From positions 372,001 to 436,000 of the forward strand of contig NZ_CP099402.1 of the NCBI RefSeq assembly GCF_024721175.1: 64,000 bases of DNA. The letters are read 5' to 3'. The stretch is from Rhizobium sp. Pop5. Its GTDB lineage: Bacteria; Pseudomonadota; Alphaproteobacteria; Rhizobiales; Rhizobiaceae. Shown here one piece after another: positions 26,699-35,582 of the stretch (positions are counted from its first letter, which is position 1; the number at the start of each line of letters is the position of its first letter). The notes under the pieces are model-generated. The model was not told where the DNA came from. It saw only the letters and a program-made list of their open reading frames with translations, and did not search any database. The translations under genes were made by a program, and so were the position numbers.

Positions 26699-27597
26699 GA
26701 AAAGGGGCGCCTGCCGAACCTTCTGGGATGGCTACTTCATCGAGGATCTCCTCACCATAGGCAACAACCGGATGCGACATTCATCCAGCCGAGAATTCTT
26801 CCAAGAAAAGCCGCTCAAGTCATTTGAGGCGCAATTATATGAATATATGATCGTAATCCGACCAGCCGCTGTGACCGAGTGCGTCGGGCCTGCGCGGAAT
26901 GTTGCGGTGAGAAAATTAAGAGATCCCTGCCGTCTTTCATGGTCCGCAATTTCATTGCGCTATAGGGATTCAGCATGCGCGAAGTGGATAGTTGCTGCTT
27001 TCCCTTCGTTAGGGCCGGCCGGATATTCGAACAAGGCAATCCGCCGGACAGCGCGATCAATCGGGAACCGGGCGGTCCTTTGTCCACAATCCGATGCCCG
27101 TAGCCACATCACGACAATTTCATGGCGCGTTCTTTGCAACGAACTGGTTTTATTGCGCTTTTCACAAAAACATTTACGCTTCTGAAACTTGGCCATCGCA
27201 GATTTAGCACTCAGAAGAAGGCTGCCTGCACTTTCCGCCATGAAGACGGGTTCGGGACGAGCCGAAAATCGCGCCATCAATTGGGATGGCATGCATCCAG
27301 GGGTGGATAATGTTCGATAATTCATATGTGCATGACCACAATTATTTTCGCATGCCGGCACTGAGAAACCGGGGCATCCGCACCATCCGGAGCAACTGAC
27401 GCACAGGGCCGGGCCGCCGTCGGCTTACGGGCCGAGTGGGCGCTGCCGCATGGCTCAGATGCATTTTATATCCGGCGCGCCAGTGCTCGACGCGCGGACC
27501 TGGGCCATGACGGCCGATCTCTCATCATCGTGACGCAACTGTCCGACGCAAAGGCGTTCGGCTCCAGGCTGTGGGCCATAAGCAGCAGAGGACTTCA
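26699..27597. other. Long gene-poor region
   Basis: About 900 bases with lower GC than the flanks and no recognisable protein. The longest frames on either strand lack ribosome sites and look like unconstrained sequence. It lies upstream of the membrane GGDEF-EAL gene and presumably contains its promoter; a non-coding RNA cannot be excluded by eye. Confidence 0.45.
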
Positions 27598-29769
27598 ATG
27601 CGTTTTCGAGGACGAGCCGAATGGGCCGCACGCCGAAATCTGCTTAGCCGGCTTCATTTCTTTGGAGCGCGAACGGTGGACGGTACGGACTTGAAAAATA
27701 CGGTGATGCCATCGGGAAAGTCCCATTCCTCCGTGGCGAAATACATCCGCTCCATCGGGCGGCACTACGTCATCGCCGTCGTCGTCATGACGGTTCTGAT
27801 CGGGGCGACCTTCTTCACGGTCAAGGTGGCGCTCGACCGCCACTCCCTGCAGCAGAACATTAGCTATCTCATCGGGCGCCAGTTCATTCGCTTCCAGCAG
27901 CTTGCCAACCAGACGCGGGCGGTCATGCGGGCGTCGGCCGATCCGAATATGCCGGAATACATCCTCCGGCCGATGGTCGAGGACATTCAAAAGGCGATCG
28001 ACGACATCCGCGCCATGAGCGTGCAGCTGGACGATCTCAACAGACAGGTGGAGGCGAACTTTCTCGAACGGCTGAATGGCCGTGACGCAGCCTCCGAAAA
28101 AATGCGCGTCGAGCTTGCCGGACGCCTGGAGGATTTCCTCCAAAGGGCAGAACGTGTCGTCTCGACGAAGCTGCAGGAGCGGCGGGAGCGCTACAGCTTC
28201 TGGGGGCCGATCGACTTCGCCGTTCCGTCCGACAGCATGCTCATGCGTCAGTTCAGCGCCGTGATCGAGAGCGCGCATGACCGAAGCGAAATGAGCATAG
28301 ACCATGCCCGTCTCATCAGCGCGGTGCTCCTCAGCCTCACGGCGGCCACGCTCATCCTGGCAACCCTGATCCTCTTCATTCCGCTCCTGATCAAGTTGCG
28401 CACCGAGCACCGCCGGACGCTCGATTTCGAGATCAAGCTGACGCATCTCGCGCATACCGACACGCTGACGGGCCTCGGCAATCGGTCCTCCTTCAACGAG
28501 GCGCTGAACGAGCTGTTCGGCTCTCTCGAGCGGGCGGGCACGGGCTTTTCCATGCTGCTGGTCGATCTCGATCACTTCAAGGCAACCAACGATAATTTCG
28601 GCCATCCGGCAGGCGACGCAGTTCTGAACCATGTGGCCGACGCGCTGCAGAAGACGTTCCGCACAGGCGATTTCGTCGCGCGGCTTGGCGGCGATGAATT
28701 TGCCGCACTCCTTCCCGGCGTTACCGACGCGGCGGCGCTGGACGAAATCGCCGCACGCGCGGTTGCCGCAATCGCAACGGAATGCCAATTCGAGGGCCGG
28801 CTGCTGCCGGTTTCGGCCAGTGTCGGGGGCGCGATCGTGCCCGGCTATGCGTCCGACGAGGCGACCCTCATGCGCATCGCCGATCTGGCGCTTTATGCGG
28901 CCAAGGCCAAGCGCAATGCGGCCGTCATCTTCGATGAATCGTCATTCGCCCAGCGCCTGGAACAGAACCGGCTTGCGGCCGCCCTCGCCTTCGCCGCCGA
29001 CCGTGACGAGTTCGTCGTCCACTACCAGCAGAAGGTCAATCTGCAGGCCGGCGAGCATCTCGGCTTCGAAGCGCTGGTGCGCTGGCGCCATCCCCAGCTC
29101 GGCATTCTGCCGCCCGGCCGCTTCCTGCCGCTCATGGAAGGCCACCTCATCCAAAGCATGACGCGCTGTATCGTCGAGATCGTCGCGCGCGATCTGAGGA
29201 CATGGAAGGCGGCGGGACTGCGCGCGGGCTCGATCGCCATCAATCTGCCCGAAGCCCTGCTGGTCAGCGACGACGGCTACGACCTGATCGCGGCGGCGGT
29301 CAAGGCGAACCGGCTCGACTGGCGCGATTTTGCCATCGAAGTGACCGAAGACGTTTTTCTCAATCGCGGCGCCGAACAGATCGCCGAGACCATCTCCCGC
29401 TTCCGCAAACAGGGAGTGTCGGTCTCGCTCGACGATTTCGGCACCGGCTTTGCCTCTCTCGTGCATCTGCGCGACTTCCCCTTTGACGAACTCAAGATCG
29501 ACCGCAGCTTCGTTGCCGAGATCGGCAAGGATATTCGATCGGAACAGATCATCCGGGCAATCATCGATCTGGCCCGTAACCTCGGCAAGCGATGCGTCGC
29601 GGAAGGCATCGAGGACGAGGTTCAGCGCGACTTCCTTCTGAACGCCGGGTGCGAGGTCGGCCAAGGGTATCTCTATGCCAAGCCGGAACCGGCTGATGTG
29701 GCGGTCGAACGATTGGCGCGCCGGCGGGCTCCGCGGAAGATCGCTGCCGTCGCGAAGATTGCAGGCTGA
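27598..29769 (+). CDS. Membrane-bound GGDEF-EAL protein
   Basis: About 723 residues. Two membrane helices (VIAVVVMTVLIGATFFTVKVAL and LISAVLLSLTAATLILATLILFIPLL) enclose a periplasmic region of about 180 residues of unknown fold. A GGDEF domain follows (LTGLGNR, RLGGDEFAALL with an RTGD inhibitory site) and then an EAL domain (FEALVRWRHPQ, LDDFGTGFASL, CVAEGIE, QGYLYAKPEP). All main catalytic residues of both domains are present. The ATG at 27598 was chosen for its AGAGGA site; ATG 27706 is an alternative that still precedes the first helix. A periplasmic binding-protein gene starts 50 bases downstream, suggesting a shared operon. Confidence 0.85.
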   Translation: MRFRGRAEWAARRNLLSRLHFFGARTVDGTDLKNTVMPSGKSHSSVAKYIRSIGRHYVIAVVVMTVLIGATFFTVKVALDRHSLQQNISYLIGRQFIRFQQLANQTRAVMRASADPNMPEYILRPMVEDIQKAIDDIRAMSVQLDDLNRQVEANFLERLNGRDAASEKMRVELAGRLEDFLQRAERVVSTKLQERRERYSFWGPIDFAVPSDSMLMRQFSAVIESAHDRSEMSIDHARLISAVLLSLTAATLILATLILFIPLLIKLRTEHRRTLDFEIKLTHLAHTDTLTGLGNRSSFNEALNELFGSLERAGTGFSMLLVDLDHFKATNDNFGHPAGDAVLNHVADALQKTFRTGDFVARLGGDEFAALLPGVTDAAALDEIAARAVAAIATECQFEGRLLPVSASVGGAIVPGYASDEATLMRIADLALYAAKAKRNAAVIFDESSFAQRLEQNRLAAALAFAADRDEFVVHYQQKVNLQAGEHLGFEALVRWRHPQLGILPPGRFLPLMEGHLIQSMTRCIVEIVARDLRTWKAAGLRAGSIAINLPEALLVSDDGYDLIAAAVKANRLDWRDFAIEVTEDVFLNRGAEQIAETISRFRKQGVSVSLDDFGTGFASLVHLRDFPFDELKIDRSFVAEIGKDIRSEQIIRAIIDLARNLGKRCVAEGIEDEVQRDFLLNAGCEVGQGYLYAKPEPADVAVERLARRRAPRKIAAVAKIAG

Positions 29770-29819
29770 AAGCGCGGGCGCGGGACGATGCGGCAGGATC
29801 GATGAAAGAGGGGGAAAGA

Positions 29820-31073
29820 ATGAAACGGGCGATCAAACGGGCATGGCTTGCCGTGGCTTTGGCCGCCGCGGCCCCTGCGGCGCAGGCTTTCGCGGAAGAG
29901 GGCCTGGCAGTGGACGTGGTGCATTTCTGGGTATCGAAAAGCGAGTCGGCAGCCCTCGACGTTTACCGCAAGGCCTGGGCTGCGGCCGGCAACCGGTGGG
30001 TCGACATGCCGGCGGAGAACAAGGTTGCCGTCCAGCGCGTGGTCAGCGATCGCATCGCGAACGGATACGCGCCGGCGGTGATCCAGTGGAACGCGAACTA
30101 CGGCTCGCGCGAATTGCCGGAAATGGGCATCGTGCTCGACATAGACGAAGTCGCCAAGGCGGATCATTGGCAGGACGTCATTCCCGCGACGGTTCTCGAC
30201 CGGATTTCCTACAAAGGAAAGGTCTACTTCGCGCCGAGCAATATTCACGCCGAAAACTGGCTCTGGACAAGCACGGCGGTGCTGGCCGAGGCGGGCGTGA
30301 AAACGCCGCAGTCCTGGGACGAAATCTTCGACGCGGCTGAAAAGATCAAGGCGAAAGGGCGCCTGCCGATCGCACTTGGCGGTACGCGATGGGAAGTGTC
30401 CCTCATCTTCAACGACATCATCTATCAGAAGTTCGGCCCGGAGGGTTATGCCCGCCTCATGAGCGGCGAGGCCGATCTGGTGCAGGACCCGCGCATGATC
30501 GAAGCCTTGGATGTGCTGCGGCGCCTGTCCAATTATGTGGAACCGATCGAGCAGCGAAAGGACAAGAGCTGGGCCGATGCCACCGCGGCCGTCGGCCAGG
30601 GCAAGGCCGGCATGCAATTCATGGGCGACTGGGCCAAGGGCGAGCTTGCCGCGCGCGGCTTCAACGTCGACAAGGATTTCGATTGCAGCCTCGCTCCGGG
30701 CACGTCGATCGCATATTTCATGGTGATCGACGCCTTTGCCTTCCCGCTGACAAACAGGGAGGGAACGCAGGAAGCGCAGCTGGCTTTCGCCCGCATGGTG
30801 CTCGATCGGGACAATCAGCTTGCGTTCAGCCGGACAAAGGGATCGCTGCCCGTGCGCACCGATGTCGATCCGTCCGGGCTCGATCGTTGCGGCAAGCTCG
30901 GCCTGGAGATGATAAAGGCCAGGAAAGGTGAAGTCAGCGCTCAATCCCAGGCCATGCCGAGCCAGGTGTCGGAAGGCTGGATCGGCGTCGTCGGCGATTT
31001 TTTCAACGACGGGACCATCACCGCCAAAGACGCGCAGCACCGCTTGCACGACCTCCTGACGCAGGCCGAATAG
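29820..31073 (+). CDS. Periplasmic sugar-type substrate-binding protein, orphan
   Basis: A 417-residue extracellular solute-binding protein of the maltose/glycerol-phosphate type (SBP_bac_1). It has a signal peptide (residues 1 to about 25, AQAFA|EE), mature start LAVDVVHFWVSKSES, and typical core segments KTPQSWDEIFDAAEKIK, GKAGMQFMGDWAKGEL and family C-terminal helices. Two Cys (FDCSLAPG and LDRCGKLG) could form a disulfide. No permease or ATPase gene follows, so it is an orphan. It sits 50 bases behind the membrane GGDEF-EAL gene and may act as a ligand sensor for it. The ATG at 29820 follows GAGGGGGAAAG. Confidence 0.82.
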   Translation: MKRAIKRAWLAVALAAAAPAAQAFAEEGLAVDVVHFWVSKSESAALDVYRKAWAAAGNRWVDMPAENKVAVQRVVSDRIANGYAPAVIQWNANYGSRELPEMGIVLDIDEVAKADHWQDVIPATVLDRISYKGKVYFAPSNIHAENWLWTSTAVLAEAGVKTPQSWDEIFDAAEKIKAKGRLPIALGGTRWEVSLIFNDIIYQKFGPEGYARLMSGEADLVQDPRMIEALDVLRRLSNYVEPIEQRKDKSWADATAAVGQGKAGMQFMGDWAKGELAARGFNVDKDFDCSLAPGTSIAYFMVIDAFAFPLTNREGTQEAQLAFARMVLDRDNQLAFSRTKGSLPVRTDVDPSGLDRCGKLGLEMIKARKGEVSAQSQAMPSQVSEGWIGVVGDFFNDGTITAKDAQHRLHDLLTQAE

Positions 31074-31393
31074 AGCTGCGCGAGAGAGGGAGCGCTTGCG
31101 GAGCTGCCCGCGGCGCTCGCCCGTTCCGCTCCATGACGGGCTCGGTGTTCCAACACGATCTTTGCCGAGATCCCCGGCGGTGTCGGCCACGGCTGCGAGC
31201 CGTGGTGACAGAGTTCGTGGGCTTTCAAGACCTTCCAGGATGAGACGAGGCGCCGGCCGCGAATATCCATAAGTCGCAGACCTATCCGATAAGCGCAGAA
31301 AACGGCGCGTCAGCAGCCTGAACTCAGCAAAAATATTACTAATTAACAGGGACTTAAGATTTCTGGATACATCCTGCTTTTGCTATTTTTCAT
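31074..31393. other. Intergenic region without recognised gene
   Basis: About 320 bases; the last 100 are AT-rich (around 31320-31390) and probably hold the promoter of the TadG-like gene. Nothing else was recognised. Confidence 0.45.
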
Positions 31394-32749
31394 GTGCTGC
31401 TTGATGGTGTTTTTTTGAAATTGGCTTTTTCATATTCGCCTGGTCGGCTCTTTCAAGCCCTTCGCAGTTTCGGAAAAAACAGAAACGGCAACGTCGCGAT
31501 GATCGTTGCCCTCTGCCTCGTGCCGATGCTTGTCGCTGTCGGCGCGAGCTTCGATTACATCCGCAGCTACAATTCCCGCCAAAGGATGCAAAGCGACCTT
31601 GACGCGGCACTGATCGCCGCAGTCAAGCAGATCAACAACTCCGCGGACACGGAAGCGCTCAAGCGGAAGGTTTCCGACTGGTTCCACGCGCAGGTGGAAA
31701 GCAGCTACACGCTTGGCGCAATCGACATAGACACCACCAACCACAACATAACGGCGACGGCGAGCGGCACCGTTCCGACGACTTTCATGAAGATCGCCAA
31801 CATCGAGACGGTCGATGTCAGCGTCTCAAGCGCCGTCAAGGGGCCGGCCACAGCCTATCTCAACGTCTACATCGTCATCGACACGTCCCCGTCGATGCTG
31901 CTGGCGGCGACGACTGCAGGTCAGGCGGCGATGTATTCGGGCATCAAATGCCAGTTCGCCTGCCACACCGGCGATTCACACACCATCGGCAAGAAGACAT
32001 ACGCCAACAACTATGACTACAGCACGGACAAGAAGATAAAGCTGCGCGCTGACGTCGCCGGTGACGCTGTCAGAGACGTGCTCGACATGATCGACCAATC
32101 CGACAAAAGCCATGAACGGATCAAGGTCGGTCTCTACAGCCTGGGAGATACTCTCTCGGAAGTTCTGAGCCCGACACTGAGCACGGATACGGCGCGAAAC
32201 CGCCTGGCGGACCAGAGTTACGGCCTCACCAGCGCGACCTCGAAGGCTGCGACCTATTTCGACGTTTCGCTGACGACGCTCAAACAGAAAGTCGGCCCCG
32301 GAGGAGACGGAACTTCCGCCGCCTCACCGCTCAAGCTGGTGCTCCTCTTGACGGACGGCGTACAGTCGCAGCGCGAATGGGTGACCAACGGCTCGAGCTA
32401 CTGGCCCAAAGTGGCGCCCCTCAACCCGGCCTGGTGCGCCTACCTGAAAAATCAATCCAACACGATGGCGGTGCTTTACACCGAATATCTGCCGATCACC
32501 ACGGACTGGGGCTACAACGCAACCGTCGGCGCGACCATGGCGAGCGCCAACTGGAAGAACACCTGGGGCGGCACCATGGACAGCGGCGTATCCACAGGCA
32601 TCACCCGGCGGGATTACATTCCCTATGCGCTTGCCGACTGCGCCTCTTCGAAGAGCCTGTTCATTTCGGCAGCGTCCTCGACCGAGATCACAGCGGGCCT
32701 GTCGGCGCTGTTCAACCAATATCTCTCTTCCGTTCGGCTGACCCAGTGA
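31394..32749 (+). CDS. TadG-like protein with von Willebrand A domain
   Basis: About 451 residues. A TadE/G-type N-terminal membrane anchor follows a short basic stretch (RNGNVAMIVALCLVPMLVAVGASFDYIRSYNSRQRMQSDLDAALIAAV). The rest is a vWA-type domain with a metal-ion-dependent site DTSPSM and the later LLLTDGVQS. TadG proteins are envelope components of Tad/Flp pilus systems. The start is uncertain: GTG 31394 gives the longest reading and TTG 31415 or 31421 are alternatives, none with a clear ribosome site. It is coupled to two TadE-like genes. No Tad ATPase, secretin or pilin gene is in the window. Confidence 0.82.
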   Translation: MLLDGVFLKLAFSYSPGRLFQALRSFGKNRNGNVAMIVALCLVPMLVAVGASFDYIRSYNSRQRMQSDLDAALIAAVKQINNSADTEALKRKVSDWFHAQVESSYTLGAIDIDTTNHNITATASGTVPTTFMKIANIETVDVSVSSAVKGPATAYLNVYIVIDTSPSMLLAATTAGQAAMYSGIKCQFACHTGDSHTIGKKTYANNYDYSTDKKIKLRADVAGDAVRDVLDMIDQSDKSHERIKVGLYSLGDTLSEVLSPTLSTDTARNRLADQSYGLTSATSKAATYFDVSLTTLKQKVGPGGDGTSAASPLKLVLLLTDGVQSQREWVTNGSSYWPKVAPLNPAWCAYLKNQSNTMAVLYTEYLPITTDWGYNATVGATMASANWKNTWGGTMDSGVSTGITRRDYIPYALADCASSKSLFISAASSTEITAGLSALFNQYLSSVRLTQ

Positions 32750-33276
32750 TGCCGGGGAAATTGCTTGCACGGCCGCGCCGCCTGCTTGCCGACCGTAAGG
32801 GTGCGGCCGCGATCGAGTTTGCGATCCTCGCCCTGCCGCTCTTCATGATGATATTCGCGATCATCGAAGTGTCGCTGATGTTCTTCGTCAACTCGGCGCT
32901 GGACGCTTCGGTCCACAAGATCTCCCGGATGGTCCGCACCGGCGAGGTTGCCTCCTCCAAGATCACAATGGCCGATTTCAAAACGAGAATCTGCAACGAC
33001 ATGCTTTTCTCGTTCGGCTGCTCGGACAATCTCTTGGTCAAGGTGAACGTGCTTTCCGACCTGTCCTCTGCCACCAGCGCCAATCCGATCGACAAGAACG
33101 GCAATCTCGTCGTCACCGAGACCTTCGATATCGGCAAGGGCAGCGATTACGTCCTGGTTCAGGCGTTTCTGCCCTGGAAAACCGTCGCCAATTTCTTCAG
33201 CCTGTCGAGCGCCAGGCTGTCCGACGGCCGCTATCTCCTCGGCTCTTCGGCGCTCTTTCGCAACGAGCCGTTCTGA
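32749..33276 (+). CDS. TadE-like pilus assembly protein
   Basis: A 175-residue protein with a short basic leader and one membrane helix in a TadE consensus (RKGAAAIEFAILALPLFMMIFAIIEVSLMFFV, residues about 16-48). A periplasmic domain of about 125 residues follows, with two Cys (RICNDM and FGCSDN). The glutamate in AIEFA corresponds to the prepilin-peptidase-type Glu+1/+5 region of pseudopilins. Its ATG overlaps the stop of the TadG-like gene (TGATG), so the two are co-translated. Confidence 0.85.
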   Translation: MPGKLLARPRRLLADRKGAAAIEFAILALPLFMMIFAIIEVSLMFFVNSALDASVHKISRMVRTGEVASSKITMADFKTRICNDMLFSFGCSDNLLVKVNVLSDLSSATSANPIDKNGNLVVTETFDIGKGSDYVLVQAFLPWKTVANFFSLSSARLSDGRYLLGSSALFRNEPF

Positions 33277-33277
33277 C

Positions 33278-33862
33278 ATGACCGGGAAACGGAGCCTGTC
33301 CTTCTTCCGCGTGGCCCGATCGCGCATCCGCCGTCTGGCGCGCGACCGGTCGGCCGCCTCGGGCGTGGAATTCGCCCTCGTGCTGCCGATCCTGGTGATG
33401 CTGCTGTTCGGCACCGTCGATCTCGGCCATGCCCTTACCGTCAGCCGGAAGATAGACGAGATCACTTCCAGCACGGGCGACATGATCGCGCAGCAGGGCA
33501 CCTGGACGAAGTCCGACGTCGCCAAGCTCCTTTCCGGCGCCTCCTTCATCCTGCAGCCCTATGACACCAGTGGCCTGACGATCACCGTTGCGGTCGAAGA
33601 CGTCGACAGCAGCGGCAAGGCAACGGTCAACTGGTCCGCGGCATTCAACACCTCGGCGCTCGCTTCCGGCGCGGCGAGCGCGATTGATATACCGGCAACG
33701 ATACAGGAAACAGGCGTGCAGGTCGTGCTGACCCGGGTGCAATACAGATTGACGACACCGGTCTCGGCGTTCTTTTCAAACTTCACCGGACAGAACGGCT
33801 ACGGCTTCGACCATCATTTCTTCAATCGTCCCCGGGTCAGCAACACGATCAAATACAACTGA
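33278..33862 (+). CDS. TadE/TadF-like pilus assembly protein
   Basis: A 194-residue protein with basic N-terminus and a single membrane segment in TadE style (SAASGVEFALVLPILVMLLFGTVDLGHAL, residues about 26-53). The periplasmic part is rich in Ser, Thr and Val, contains no Cys, and ends QNGYGFDHHFFNRPR. It starts one base after the previous gene's stop and completes a three-gene set (TadG-TadE-TadE/F). It probably works with Tad machinery encoded elsewhere. Confidence 0.83.
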   Translation: MTGKRSLSFFRVARSRIRRLARDRSAASGVEFALVLPILVMLLFGTVDLGHALTVSRKIDEITSSTGDMIAQQGTWTKSDVAKLLSGASFILQPYDTSGLTITVAVEDVDSSGKATVNWSAAFNTSALASGAASAIDIPATIQETGVQVVLTRVQYRLTTPVSAFFSNFTGQNGYGFDHHFFNRPRVSNTIKYN

Positions 33863-33985
33863 GCCGCGGGCTCTGTTGAATCGGATCATTCGACCGACTC
33901 AATGACATTCACGCCGTTGTCGGCGGGCCGACAATGGTGCATTGCTTCGGCCGGTGGGCGGATCGGCTTTTCCTGGAGAATGGCA

Positions 33986-34537
33986 ATGAATGATCGTGTA
34001 TTTGAGGGGCGTGAAGTGATGGCGAGAAGAGTTTTCGGCGGCATGCGTCGGTTTGCTGTCACCATGCCGATCGTCCTCGCGGCGACGCTGTCTTTCTATG
34101 GCATTGCCGCGGCGGCGCCGGCCGATCTTCTTTGGTCGCAGGATCCGGGCAGCCGCTGCAAATTCGTGGCGCCGTCCTCCCTGACCAGCGGCCCCACTTT
34201 CTGGATCGGCGCCTGTATCGATGGAAAGGCGTCAGGCGAAGGAATGCTGCGCCGCAGGGACGGCGATAAGGCCGGCGCGGCTTTCTTCGGCCGCATGAAG
34301 GACGGTGTTCCCGAGATCGGCGTCGTCGATCTCGGCGAGGGATATAAAGCCGGCAGCTTCCGCGACGGCGACATCGGCGGGCAAGCAGAGTCCGACCCGC
34401 AGGAGAGGATAGACGCTTTCCGTATCGCGGCCGAAGCGGCGCGGCTGGTCGGCGCCAAATATGCCGCCGAGAAGAATGCCGGATCGGCCCGCCACTATGA
34501 AGAGCTTGCCAAGACCCTGGAACAGCAGACCGATTGA
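33986..34537 (+). CDS. Secreted protein of unknown function with MORN-like segment
   Basis: About 183 residues from ATG 33986, chosen because GGAGAATGGCA precedes it; ATG 34019 (MARRVFGG) is also possible. A hydrophobic signal lies near residues 20-40 (FAVTMPIVLAATLSFYGIAAAA). The following part has Gly-rich short segments reminiscent of MORN repeats (CIDGKASGEGMLRR, AFFGRMKDGVPEIG, GEGYKAGSFRDGD) and a C-terminal helix (AAEAARLVGAKYAAEKNAG). Two Cys may pair. It follows the TadE-like genes by about 120 bases and may belong with them; no function can be assigned. Confidence 0.6.
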   Translation: MNDRVFEGREVMARRVFGGMRRFAVTMPIVLAATLSFYGIAAAAPADLLWSQDPGSRCKFVAPSSLTSGPTFWIGACIDGKASGEGMLRRRDGDKAGAAFFGRMKDGVPEIGVVDLGEGYKAGSFRDGDIGGQAESDPQERIDAFRIAAEAARLVGAKYAAEKNAGSARHYEELAKTLEQQTD

Positions 34538-34638
34538 GTGGCGTCGACATGAGAGCCTCTGCATCCGCAGCTCTTCCTGGCAGGGTTATGGCTGCGCAGC
34601 TACGACTGTCACTTAGCCTCTAATAAGCGGCACGAGGT

Positions 34639-35478
34639 TTACCCGGCGAGCTTGACGATGCCGTAAGGATTGAATTTGAACTCGTCCACGTCATAGGTGG
34701 AATCGAAGGAAAGGCTTGCCTTGCGCTGCTTGAGCGTCGGCTTGAGGCCTTGCTCGGCGATCTCCTCGGCAACCGCATCGATGATGGCAACGACCTGCCT
34801 TTCGCTGCCTGATGTCTCCGGCACATAGACCTCCGGCAAGCCGACGAGATGGAAGCCGACGCTTTCCAGATAACCGCGCGCCGAGAGCGGCCGCTTCGCG
34901 AAAGCCAGGCGGCCGATCCGTTGCTCCGCGAGCGTGTCGCCAGCCTTCTGCGCTTCGGCTCCCTGCCGGATCAGCTCTCTCCATCGATCGATCCCGTGCG
35001 CGATGCCGGCGCTTTCGCCCTTCGCGGCGACCGCTCCCGCGCCGATCATCCGTTCGACCAAGCGGAGCGCCACCATCGAAACCTTCACCGTGTCGCCCTG
35101 CGCCATGCTCGGCCCGAGGACATAGAGAACGGACTGATGATCGGCGACGGCCTGCTCGTCCGCCGCATCCCACGCATCGGCCTCGACCCGGTCCCAGCAG
35201 ACGTCGAACGACCGGCTCATCCGGTCATCCGGCTCAGCCTGGGAATAATCCTCGTCGACGCTGAACCCGGTAGCGAAATCGCCGATTGTCTTTGATGCCG
35301 CTTCGGACAAGACGCTCAGGTCGCGCTCCTTCCCGAGGAAACAGAGGACATGCCGGGGCGTCACCGATGACGCCTCGGCTTGCGCCGCCGCTTCCTCGCC
35401 GGATTCTTTGGCCGATGCCGCTTTCCAGCCGATCAGCGCCCAGATGGATGCGAGGAGCGCGCGACGCATGAGCTTCAT
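34639..35478 (-). CDS. Exported protein of unknown function
   Basis: A 279-residue protein with a signal peptide (MKLMRRALLASIWALIGWKAASA, cleavage near residue 23). The mature part begins with HVLCFLGKERDL, contains a long alternating alpha/beta region and ends KFNPYGIVKLAG. There are two Cys (VLCFLG, FDVCWDR). I recognise no family. It is convergent with the MORN-like gene and divergent to none; a good reading frame, codon usage like its neighbours and a proper export signal support it as a real gene. Confidence 0.6.
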   Translation of the reverse strand: MKLMRRALLASIWALIGWKAASAKESGEEAAAQAEASSVTPRHVLCFLGKERDLSVLSEAASKTIGDFATGFSVDEDYSQAEPDDRMSRSFDVCWDRVEADAWDAADEQAVADHQSVLYVLGPSMAQGDTVKVSMVALRLVERMIGAGAVAAKGESAGIAHGIDRWRELIRQGAEAQKAGDTLAEQRIGRLAFAKRPLSARGYLESVGFHLVGLPEVYVPETSGSERQVVAIIDAVAEEIAEQGLKPTLKQRKASLSFDSTYDVDEFKFNPYGIVKLAG

Positions 35479-35582
35479 GATGCCTTCCGTTCGGTCGATT
35501 GGTCATAGCTACGGTCTTGTAGCTTAGGAATTCCGAAACGAAAACAGGATCATGGGTGGCTATGCCGTCGCGCGCCCGATTT

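Noticed and set aside
26697..27185. 162-codon frame in the 26.7-27.6 kb gap
   Set aside because: No ribosome site, unusual residue composition and no similarity to a known domain.
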